In this document: positions 44,643 to 53,685 of the stretch, piece after piece
Numbering within the stretch: the stretch's first letter is position 1
How the letters are laid out: each line of letters opens with the position of its first letter
From: Paramarasmius palmivorus
Taxonomy: Eukaryota > Basidiomycota > Agaricomycetes > Agaricales > Marasmiaceae
Direction: 5' to 3'
Assembly: GCA_037176845.1 (NCBI GenBank)
Contig: JAYKXP010000001.1
Span: 868,001-932,000 of the forward strand
Length of the DNA stretch: 64,000 nucleotides
Program-made: the position numbers and the translations under genes
The notes under the pieces: model-generated
What the model saw: only the letters and a program-made list of their open reading frames with translations
Told to the model about the DNA's origin: nothing
The model's database searches: none

Positions 44643-46695
44643 ATGGCGCAAGATTTCCCTGATCTTTATGAGGCCGGGATTTTTGAACTTCAAGAAGCTC
44701 TTGATAACGGTCGGTTTATCAGTGTAGACCTTGTCAAAGTATGTATTTTATCGTTGTTATCTCAATGACGACCCAAGCTGATGACCGTCTAGGCATATCT
44801 TGCGCGTATCCAAGAGGTCAATGGCAGTGTACGAGCAGTATTGGAAACGAATCCGATAGTTTTAGAGCAAGCAGAGGCTCTTGACGCGGAAAGACGGGAG
44901 AAAGGGAAACGGACAGAGATGCATGGAATACCGGTTTTGTTGAAGGTATGGAGTCGATTTGGGTGTTGCTCAAAGGAACTGCTGAGCGTCCATCCAGGAT
45001 AACATTGCTACCATATCTTCAGAAGGTCCGCATCGTTTTGTGTCCGAGTTCTTCTTGCTCATGGTCCCCCAGGAATGCAAACTACTGCTGGCTCACTGGC
45101 CCTCCTAAACGCCGTCGTTCCTGGTGATGCTGGCGTCGTCGAACGCCTTCGCGACGCAGGCGCAATCATTCTAGGTAACACATCAAACTATACACCTCCC
45201 AAACCACACAGCTCATACAACACTCAAACACCTAGGAAAAACCAACATGTCCGAGCTCGCTCACTTTCGTGGAAACGTCCCTTGCGGCTGGTCAGCCCGT
45301 GGCGGGCAATGTATCAGCGCTTACCACCCCCAAGGTGACCCATGCGGTTCCTCATCTGGTTCTGGAGTCGCAGCATCCATTGGACTTGCCACAGTCACAA
45401 TTGGAACCGAAACAAGCGGAAGTATCTGTTTCCCATCTTCGAACAATAACGTGGTCGGTGTTAAGCCTACTGTGGGGTTGACTTCCCGCGCTGGAGGTAA
45501 GAGCAATTGACTTGATAGTTGGGTGTTCCCACTCATGCGCAGTTTTGCTGTGTAGTCATTCCCATCTCGGGCGTACAGGATACGGTGGGACCTATGGCTC
45601 GTTCAGTTGAAGATGCAGCAATTGTGTTGTCGATCATTGCAGGCGAGGATGAGAATGACGGGAGAACATTGTCGCAGCCTATACCCGTGCCAGACTATAT
45701 TCGTGCATTGGATACGCGTGCTTTACGTGGAAAACGGATAGGTGTTCCACGGAAGAATACATTAAGTAGGCATTTGGTACATGATCCGCGTATGTGGGAC
45801 GCGTTCGAAGAGGCGATTAGGGTTATTGAGGAACTTGGTGCGACGATTATTGATCCTGCTGATTTGCCGTCAGCAGAAGAGATGTGGAAGGAGGATAATC
45901 ACGTTCTTAATGTCGATTTCAAGGTAAGCGCTACAACTACATCTCGCTTCAAAAGGCTGTCTGATACCCCGACAAGATTGAACTTAACGAATATCTGGAA
46001 TGGCTCGAACACGTACCTACTGGTGTGCGAACTTTGGCAGACTTGATCAAGTTCAACCGGAATCATGCAGACTTGGAACTTCCAGAGAACTATGAAGATC
46101 AGTCTAGGTTAGCAAGTCACTGTGATATACCAGCATTTTGCTACTCGCTCACGAGCGACATAGACTCATCGTCAGTGAAGCAACGACTGGAAGGGATCAT
46201 GTATACGGCAAGGCACTGGCACGAAACCTAGAACTCGGTGCGATTAGAGGTATCGACGCCGTTTTCAAGGAACACAATTTGGATGCCCTCGTTCTTCCGG
46301 GAATCGATTCAGCCGGTCACGCAGGTGTGTTATCTAGCCCCCGACTTTTGAAGTTTACTGATGATATTGTTTCGATCATAGCACTAGCAGGATACCCTAT
46401 CGTCACTGGTAAGAAAGGTCATTCCTTCTGACACCGGTATGACTGACATGATGCCGTAGTTCCAATGTCGTTCTACCCCGACGACACACCAGTAACACAA
46501 GTGGGCCCCAAGACTGTTTACCCAGCACCCGGGCTACCAATTGGTCTGAACTTCATTGGGTCGGCGTATTCGGAATACGACTTGCTTGGATTCGCTTATG
46601 CCTTTGAGCAAAAGACCAAGGCGAGGTTGAGCAGGAAGGCATGTCCGTTTGCTGTTCCGCGAACACAGATAAAGGACGTCATTGGATCAGCTTGA
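44643..46695 (+). CDS. Amidase (amidase-signature family), paralogue B without signal peptide
   Basis: A close relative of the amidase at 5074-7215 on the opposite strand. It starts MAQDFPDLYEAGIFELQEAL, so it lacks the secretory N-terminus of paralogue A. The catalytic Lys lies in HGIPVLLKDNIATISSEG, and the Ser-rich loop reads GDPCGSSSGSGVAASIGLAT, with TIGTETSGSICFPSSNNNVV, VGPMARSVEDAAIVLSIIAG, KRIGVPRKN, IRGIDAVFKEHNLDALVLPG and FEQKTKARLSRKACPFAVPR at the end. The Lys and both Ser segments are intact, so it should be active. Introns lie at the same places as in paralogue A, all with GT donors. An alternative upstream start encoding a signal peptide was sought to 44400 and not found. Its end is 45 bases from the convergent hydrolase gene. 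Confidence 0.88.
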
Positions 46696-46739
46696 TTGCA
46701 GGTGTGAAGGACATTGTAGTTTCAGTCCGACTAATGTAT

Positions 46740-48087
46740 CTAGATAACCTTCTGCTCGTAGAGTAACCAACGAAGACCTTGTATAAAGTCTTCAAGGAAC
46801 TTCTTTGATTGTTTCAACGAGGGAAAGAACAAGTCAAATATGTGAGGAACACCGGGATATCTATTTTTCTCGTTTCAGCGAGTTATCTGCAAGCGTTCCA
46901 AGAAACAGCTTACATTTCCAGCTTAGCTTCCACGCCTGCTTCCTCCAGCACCTTCTGATACAGGAATGCTTCGTCGCGCAAGGGGTCCAGACCGCAGACC
47001 TGGATAAAGGCGGGAGGAAGAGCTTTATGCGACTGGAATAGAAGGGGTGACATGTTCGGATCTGTTGGCGGCGCATGGTAATTGTCTGCACCTCTGTTGT
47101 TGGTATGGATACAAAGAAACAAGTAGAAAACACACTAAGTATCAGGTCGATTGCCGCTTTAGATAGGAACGGTGCGTCCTTGTTTTGTTCCATGGACAGT
47201 AGCGATGATTTGTACCTGAATAATGCAATTAGTGGGAAAGTATAGACTAGTCTGAGAACGCGTGGCCTCACTCTTCCGGATATGCATCTGGATGAATCAC
47301 ACATGGGATGCGCAAAAGCTGCCCAGTGAGCGGGGTGTTTTGAAAGTCGGAATCATCACGCGCGCGATGAGTGATGACAGCGGTCAGATTGCCTCCTGCT
47401 GAGACACCTCCGACTATGAAGCCTTTCTTCAACGAGGCGGCAAAAACCCTGGGATTTGCGGCGACCTGTGAACGGAATATATTTCAGAAACTTGACAGAA
47501 CGAGGTGAGAATGCACGCACGTATTTAAGGGCCGCATAGAGATCGTTGAGCCCAGTTGGGAATGGATGTTCAGGTGCTAATCTGTTCTAGGAATTGAGAT
47601 GATGAGACATTCCACTGCCGTGAAGATTCCTGCGCACCTGTACTCGCAGTTTACGACAGAAAGCCGAAGTTCGACACTAGTGATTCTCAAATTATTATCA
47701 TCCATACGCACGTCTCCAGTGAGCCAGCCCCCGCCATGTATCCAGAATAGCAGTGGGAAAGAGCCATCTTCGCCTTCGCGTACAGTGGGAGTGACACATC
47801 GTGCCCGAACCCGAACTCCTGGAGCAACATCGATATAGCGATCGACAACGCTGTATTCGGAGCCTTAGAGGGAGAGTATCAGATTCTGTAAGTGAGTGGA
47901 AAGATGGTTGCTTACTGTCAGGTAGAAGATCCTGGTTGATTTGAGAGGACCTGGCATCCATCGCATTCTCGTATCTTTGGCGCCGAGCTTCTACATTTGT
48001 GGCATTGTCTGGCTTGAGGAATTCTGCAACTCCAGGAAGGCTTGCGAGCTCTGGATCGAGCTGAGAGTACTTTGCGTATTCTGCCAT
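46740..48087 (-). CDS. Alpha/beta hydrolase, hormone-sensitive-lipase (abhydrolase_3) type
   Basis: The start MAEYAKYSQLDPELASLPGV leads into the HSL-family fold. The oxyanion-hole motif is FWIHGGGWLTGDV, then VVNCEYRLAPEHPFPTGLND, the nucleophile elbow GGVSAGGNLTAVITH (Ser in GVSAG), the catalytic Asp region VCGLDPLRDEAFLYQ and the catalytic His in YPGVPHIFDLFFP, ending RWLLYEQKVI. No signal peptide, so it is presumably cytosolic. Introns are about 50-60 nt and the frame is intact. The family includes esterases acting on short-chain esters; the substrate is unknown. Confidence 0.87.
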
Positions 48088-48563
48088 TTGTTCGTGACGT
48101 TGCTATTTCGTAGGTATATATATACCAAAAGCCCCGAGTTGGAACTGGCAAGCCCCGGCGAAGTGGATCTCCAATTCATGGTGCATCGCTGATCACGAGG
48201 CAACGACTTCTGCCTGACAGATGCGGCTGACTGTAGGAATCTAATACTATATCAGCATATAGAGAAAGGCGATAGAGCGCGGGTCTTGATCAGCTACCGT
48301 TACAAATTTGGGAGATTTTGTGTACGGCCTTTAGCGCACACGGGTAAACGGGAGCCACTTTGAGCATGCAAGAGGAAGAGCACTGAATGCATGTCAACCT
48401 CGTGTCAACCACGTCTACGTGAATCAGATTGGGCTAGCGATCCATTCACTAGGGATACTATCCAATGGGCTGAGTAGTCGATTGATCAATCACCGCACTG
48501 GCTTGAATACCTGCCAATGTTTTAGGACAATCCTCTTGAGTCGTTCCAACTCATTTCGCTAAG
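48088..48563. other. Intergenic region
   Basis: Upstream of the hydrolase gene and downstream of the NACHT gene, both minus strand. No ORF with family resemblance and no RNA gene recognised. Confidence 0.45.
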
Positions 48564-50853
48564 TCACCGTGAGTAGCAGTCAACCATGGCACCGAGAACA
48601 GAACTCACCCTGTTCGAATCCGTGCTAGTTGTATTCTGGGTGTTATTCAACACATCCTGAACCAATCTCTGCGTGGTCTCGGAATCATTCCTGGGCACGA
48701 AGCGATTCATAAGAGTGTGGAACTCCTTGGCCTCGGTACCAGTGATATCAACCTTACCCCAGTCTTGTGGAATTACTGGTAACCTGCTTGCAGGTATTAT
48801 AAATGGGAAAGGTTTGAGGTATACATCAACGGTGTCTGAATGTGATGCGGACATCTTTTTCAGATACAACTCGTCGTAAAAGTAGTTTCGAGGACGATGG
48901 GATTCAAAAGAGAGATGCAGTTCCAAAAGTGAGCTGACATAGGCCCAGTACGGTGACGAACCAGGAGGAAGAACGATGCTGAATCCGTGATAGAAGGATT
49001 CCAAGACTTGGACAAATTTTCGAGGAGTTCGAGGTCCAAGAGACTATAGACCTGGTAAGACGGAGAAAGAGCAATCTTCAAGGAATAGGACGTACTTTAG
49101 CCCAGGCTAGGCATTGTTCCCATTCTGTGTATCTCCACTTGACAAAGAAAGATTTAATAGGAACTTGGCGATGCAGGATTGCAGTGAAAACGGGATAGGG
49201 ATCAAAGGTATCCAGCATGTCAACTAAATCATGGCTCGGATTCTCGCTGCAGCAGAATCTATGCCAATAAAGGCACGAAAAGACGATCAATTGAGACAGG
49301 CCGGACTTGCTAGATAATAGAGTATCCCATGATGACAGCGCTTCGTTGAAAGTCTCTCACCTGGAATACGGGGGAAATGGTAAAAGGGATTGCATGTGAA
49401 GTAAGAATTGAGCAAACAAGTCCCAGTACTGGTTGGACTGCAATGGCTCCACATGGTACAATCCCGAACGGCTGTGTTCCGTCAAGAATTCTGTGAAGGA
49501 TGCATGGAAGATATGGATGTCAGAATCCTCATCTTCTGGTATGTAGAGTACTGAGTGCAAATGCACCAAGTGGATACCCAACTGGCCTGGTTTGAGTTTG
49601 AGGATACCCTCGATAACCCGAGAGGATCGCCATGCAATCCGTTCAGCCGTGGTTGCCGACTTGTTTTTATGCGGGGTGATGAGGATCTGAAGAATTCGAA
49701 AAGTTGCCTGCCAGTCGGAGCAACGAGAGAGGAGCTGATTGTAGAGCTGGTCCAGGTCTGGGTAAGGAGAGTTTGGAATATTGGATGCACTGCCCCTCAT
49801 GATCGTGTTCAAGCGCTCGGACGGTACATCGTCCTCGCAATCCAAGTACTTGAGGACAGTAGCCACGAATATGAACTGCCCGCTGGCTCTGTGGACCAGT
49901 CGACGAACCACGTCATCGCCTGGCCAATCTTTGCCTGTATGACGCAAAGAGTGGGCATGCTTCTCCCGTAGACGTGTAAATATCGTGCGGAGAAACAGCT
50001 CGATATCTCTGTCCGAGTCGGGTGATGCACCGATGGCGATACGTCTAAGGACTGATTTGAATGCCCCATGGTCGAAGGCATAGCGAATTCGAGGTTCAGG
50101 ACGGCTGCAAAACAGGAAAATGAATGGAACGGAAAAGGTGAGAGAAGTCGCGGCCTTGCGGATGACAGCCACGAGTCGTTCTTGGGATAAAATGTCGACA
50201 CATTCATCAAGTCCGTCGATGACGATGAGCCAAGGGTGATTCTCCCGCTTTGAAACATCCGTTTTCGAGGCCGGCTCCTGTATGAGCCCATGAAACTGAT
50301 TCTCGAGTGAGGAGTGAAAGATGTTTGGGTTGTTGTGTATAGTCTCGATGATGGTGGTGCCAATGAGATCCTTCAAGCAATCTGTTGTATAGCAACGAAC
50401 AAATCTATGTGGTTGCGACTGGGATCGTTTCTAGAGAAAAAGAAGCTTGCACCCAACCTGCTACCAGCGTACTTTTCCGACAAGTTTTGGGCAATCGCCG
50501 ATTTTCCAACGCCTGCGGAGCCATAAAGCCAACACACTCGGGCACGTCTCGCATTGCCTTCGATCCATTGACTCAGGGTGTTCAGTGGTTCGGTACGAGT
50601 ACAAGGAAGACAGTTGGGGGGTGGTGCACGCTGCTCTGAGGAATGCAAGGCATTTACTGCGACCTTTTCAGCGAGATTTTGGAAGCTTGTATCTAAGGCA
50701 AATCAATGAATGGAAAGGTTAACCGTTGACACGAAACTCACCTAGGTTCCCAACGTAGTTCGTTGTCCTGGTTGTCTGGTTCACTTGATCCCCATAGACA
50801 ATATTTTGGACATTCCCTTGAACGTTGAAATTCCGGGGGTTATTGAAGGACAT
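48564..50853 (-). CDS. NACHT-domain NTPase (fungal NLR-like), two apparent frameshifts
   Basis: The first exon (MSFNNPRNFNVQGNVQNIVY) with GDQVNQTTRTTNYVGNL matches the short Asn/Gly-rich N-terminus typical of mushroom NACHT proteins. It splices to DTSFQNLAEKVAVNALHSSE, then a linker and the NTPase: Walker A in CWLYGSAGVGKSAIAQNL, GASFFFSRNDPSRN, Walker B in PWLIVIDGLDEC, a sensor-like FIFLFCSRPEPRIR, and winged-helix-like ASGQFIFVATVLKYL. C-terminal helices follow (HASFTEFLTEHSRSGLYH, FVQVLESFYHGFSIVLPPGS). No WD40, ankyrin or TPR repeats are visible. Two frame breaks, near 50375 (TT run) and 49017-49020 (AAAA run on the minus strand), separate otherwise continuous coding. Such proteins are thought to act in non-self recognition or programmed cell death; here that is inference. 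Confidence 0.8.
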
Positions 50854-51075
50854 GACATCGTAGAGCAGGGAATGCCGTGAGTACACTGCAGCGGCCCTCG
50901 GTTACAGACAGGTCTACAGCGGCCCGTGGGCCGTTTGCACTGGCGGTACGAGTGACTACATACGAGAATTGAGAGTTACCAAGGTCGTGCCAGGGTCGTA
51001 GCAAGGATCGTACGCATATAATACTACAATTCGGAAGAGATAAGACATTTCCTGATATCCGATAGCTCCATTGAT

Positions 51076-52372
51076 TCAAAGTTTTGCTCTAGTATCACCA
51101 TCTTTATTCATAGCAGCCTCTCTTGATTTCTTTGCTCTCAGTGCTCTCCCAGCTCGACTCGTGCTCTCTCTACCTAGCTTCTTGCTGATCCACCAGCCTA
51201 TCTCCACGAGTTTTTCAAGGTCAAGTGTTCCATTACCGTACTCCGAGCCGGCGACACTGTATTGAGAACCCTTGAGCGCGTAAACTACGTCTTCTGTCGC
51301 GACATTGCCGGTAGCACCCGGTGAATAAGGACAGCCGCCTAATCCACCTACGGAGGAATCGATGGTGCGCACACCGTGAGAGAGCGCAGTAAAAACGTTC
51401 GCGATTGCTGTGCCATATGTGTCGTGGAACTGAAGGAAACAGGTGTTAGTGACGCGTTTAGCTTAATGTAGGGACCAAGGAAGAACATACGTGACCCTAG
51501 AACGCGACATGAAGGCATCAGTACAAATCTAGAACAAACACGGAAGCACTCACAGCAATTCTGTCCACGGGGATGTCCTTCTTGACTTCCTCCAACATCT
51601 CTGAGATCTGGTGAGGTGCTCCCATACCCACGGTATCTCCAAGACTGACTTCATAACATCCCATCTCAATTAACTCTTTCGCGACTTCTCGGACCTTGAC
51701 CGGATCTACCGCGCCAGAATACGGGCATGCGATGACCACACTGACATACCCCCGTACACGAAGCCCTAAATCCAAGGCTGACCTAGCAACAGGTGCAAGT
51801 CGTGCTAAAGACTCGCGTACTGAACTATTGGTGTTTGCGCGCGCGAACGCATCTGTTGCAGCTGTGAATATCGATATTTCATCCGTGGGAGGAAGGGTAG
51901 GTTCTTCGAGTGATGAAGCGTTGTAGTCTGCTAGAAGAGAGGTGAGGTTGTCGAGGCCTTTCTGGTTCGGAACTAGAACCGCGTAATGGACGTCGGGGAG
52001 ACGTTCCATTTCTGTGATGACTTCTGCTGTACCTGCCATCTATAGATAGAGAGGAACTGTTAGTTGACTGAATAGGATCGTGACTATGATACCCACCTGC
52101 GGAACCCACTTCGGACTGACGAAGCTACCAGCCTCGATGTTTTGGCACCCGGCCAATCCAAGTCGATTAATGAGCTCGACCTTGACACTGACAGGTATTA
52201 CACCCTTCTCGTTCTGCAAGCCATCTCGAGGACCGACTTCGACGATGTTCACTAGATTTCGTTTGGCTTCAGATGCATATCTACGGTGTTGAAGCTGAGG
52301 TTTGACCGTATGAATTCGGGACCTTGTTGTGAGTAATGGTCGTATGAAGGGTCTTGGGGATTGAGGGAACAT
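51076..52372 (-). CDS. Hydroxymethylglutaryl-CoA lyase, mitochondrial presequence plus C-terminal AKL
   Basis: The enzyme cleaves HMG-CoA to acetyl-CoA and acetoacetate, the last step of leucine breakdown. The N-terminus ([20 protein letters not shown]) is Arg-rich and acid-free, a mitochondrial presequence. Then [78 protein letters not shown], the metal-binding [12 protein letters not shown] and the catalytic Cys loop [16 protein letters not shown]. All catalytic residues are present. The last residues are GDTRAKL; AKL is an accepted peroxisomal targeting signal type 1, so dual targeting is possible, as for animal HMGCL ending CKL. Frame intact, about four introns. Confidence 0.92.
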
Positions 52373-52529
52373 GGTGGGAGGTAAGAAGGTGAGTTACATC
52401 AACTGGGGTCGGAGCAATGATGTGGTATTTGAGGAATCTCCGCTGGGGAATCTGGGGAAACAGGTATCGCTTCGGCCGATTCGACCGACAACAAGCGAAC
52501 ATGATGATCTAGTCTGGCATTCAACCATA

Positions 52530-52611
52530 GGCGCTATAGCCAAGTGGTTACGGCGACAGATTAGAAATCTGTTCCTCTTTGAGGGCGCAGGTTCGAATCC
52601 TGCTGGCGTCG
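52530..52611 (+). tRNA. tRNA-Ser (anticodon AGA), intronless
   Basis: Acceptor GGCGCTA/TGGCGTC, D stem GCC/GGC, anticodon stem ACAGA/TCTGT with loop TTAGAAA (anticodon AGA), class-II variable arm, T arm GCAGG-TTCGAAT-CCTGC. The body is almost the same as the two tRNA-Ser(CGA) genes but without an intron. Confidence 0.95.
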
Positions 52612-52641
52612 GTGGATTAGTATGTTTTTGCCCTTTCCCGA

Positions 52642-52657
52642 GCTGCGCATGCGCAGC
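52642..52657. promoter_or_regulatory. Perfect 16-bp palindrome between divergent genes
   Basis: GCTGCGCATGCGCAGC is self-complementary. It lies 31 bases after tRNA-Ser(AGA), in the region shared by the divergent HMG-CoA lyase (minus) and single-pass membrane protein (plus) genes. The TGCGCA half-site is shared with the palindrome at 44511. Function is inferred only. Confidence 0.45.
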
Positions 52658-52788
52658 CGATAACACCATAAATCGCCTTATTATAGTCAAATCCATCGCT
52701 GCTATGAAGGTTCTGATGCACCGCTTCAGTTATATTAACACCATATAGTAATTCTTTCTGGAAACGAGAGCAAGCGTTGATGTAGAAG

Positions 52789-52795
52789 TATAAAA
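52789..52795 (+). promoter_or_regulatory. TATA box of the single-pass membrane protein gene
   Basis: TATAAAA lies 25 bases before the first ATG (52814) and about 108 bases before the next in-frame ATG (52897). This spacing favours a start at 52897, or a very short 5' leader. Confidence 0.45.
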
Positions 52796-52813
52796 CCCAT
52801 CAGGTGTCCTCTC

Positions 52814-53613
52814 ATGAGAATCGTCCTTTCATACAGCTTTTTGCGCACCTCCAAAGCCCCGACTATACTCGCCAGCGTATACGGAGACACTTACCCATGA
52901 TCAACCAGCACTTGCAATTGGTCTCCAGGACGCCTCAGAATTCATCCACAGAAGATGCTTTGGCGTTCAGCAAGGAGAGAGGCAGAGGTAGCGATGATTC
53001 GCATGGACCAAACGCCGGAGCCATAGCAGGCGGTGTCGTTGGAGGAGTTGTTGGACTCATTCTACTTGGGGCATTGTTCTGGTGGTACAGAAAACGTCGA
53101 GCTCTATCCAGAGCACGAGCCAAGCCCAAAGAACTCGATCCCGAGATGCACAGTGATACCGGTAGGCCGGCTTTCAGTGATGTCCGTGTCCTCGGTCAAC
53201 TTTGAGCTGACGGGTGTGAATGATATCCAGATCTACCAATTCAGCATCAACCGGCTCAGATGCCACCCGAAGCAACTCGAATCCAGCCTTTTGTAGCGCC
53301 TGCTTTGGACGAATCGGCCGAGAGAGCGCCAAGTGATGGTATCAGCCCTCCTCATTATCTTCACGTCACGAATGCGGCGCCTTCTGAGAGTCAGGAAGGT
53401 TATCTGTCGGCGAAGAGACGTTCAACTATCCGGAGCACCGCTTCACATCTCTCTCCGACTACCAGTTCACACCTAAGCTCTATCTCTTCCGAAGGCGATC
53501 GAAAGGACGGCGACGAGGTTTCTCGTCTTCAAAGACAGGTCGAGCAGTTGACGGAGGAAAACAAGCGGTTGGCCATGCAATCTAGTCCGCCTGCCTACGA
53601 GCAACCGAGGTGA
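52814..53613 (+). CDS. Single-pass membrane protein with disordered cytoplasmic tail, N-terminus uncertain
   Basis: The clear part reads RGRGSDDSHGPNAGAIAGGV, then a transmembrane helix (GVVGGVVGLILLGALFWWYR) with a basic stop-transfer KRRALSRARAKPKEL, a pattern common in mushroom Mid2-like surface proteins. An intron at about 53161-53230 joins HSDT to a tail: PPEATRIQPFVAPALDESAE, then Ser-rich stretches and a C-terminal coiled coil (EVSRLQRQVEQLTEENKRLA) ending SSPPAYEQPR. The ectodomain is very short. Either translation starts at 52897, or an ATG at 52814 is joined by a 32-base intron, which would be unusually short. A sensor or anchor role is inference. Confidence 0.6.
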
Positions 53614-53685
53614 ACATGAGGAATAGAATATGCATTAGTAACGGACACGAAGAGATAATTTTTAAGATGTATTCCATCATCCAAA

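Noticed and set aside
49555..49971. 138-codon plus-strand ORF inside the NACHT gene
   Set aside because: Antisense shadow of the conserved NACHT coding frame.
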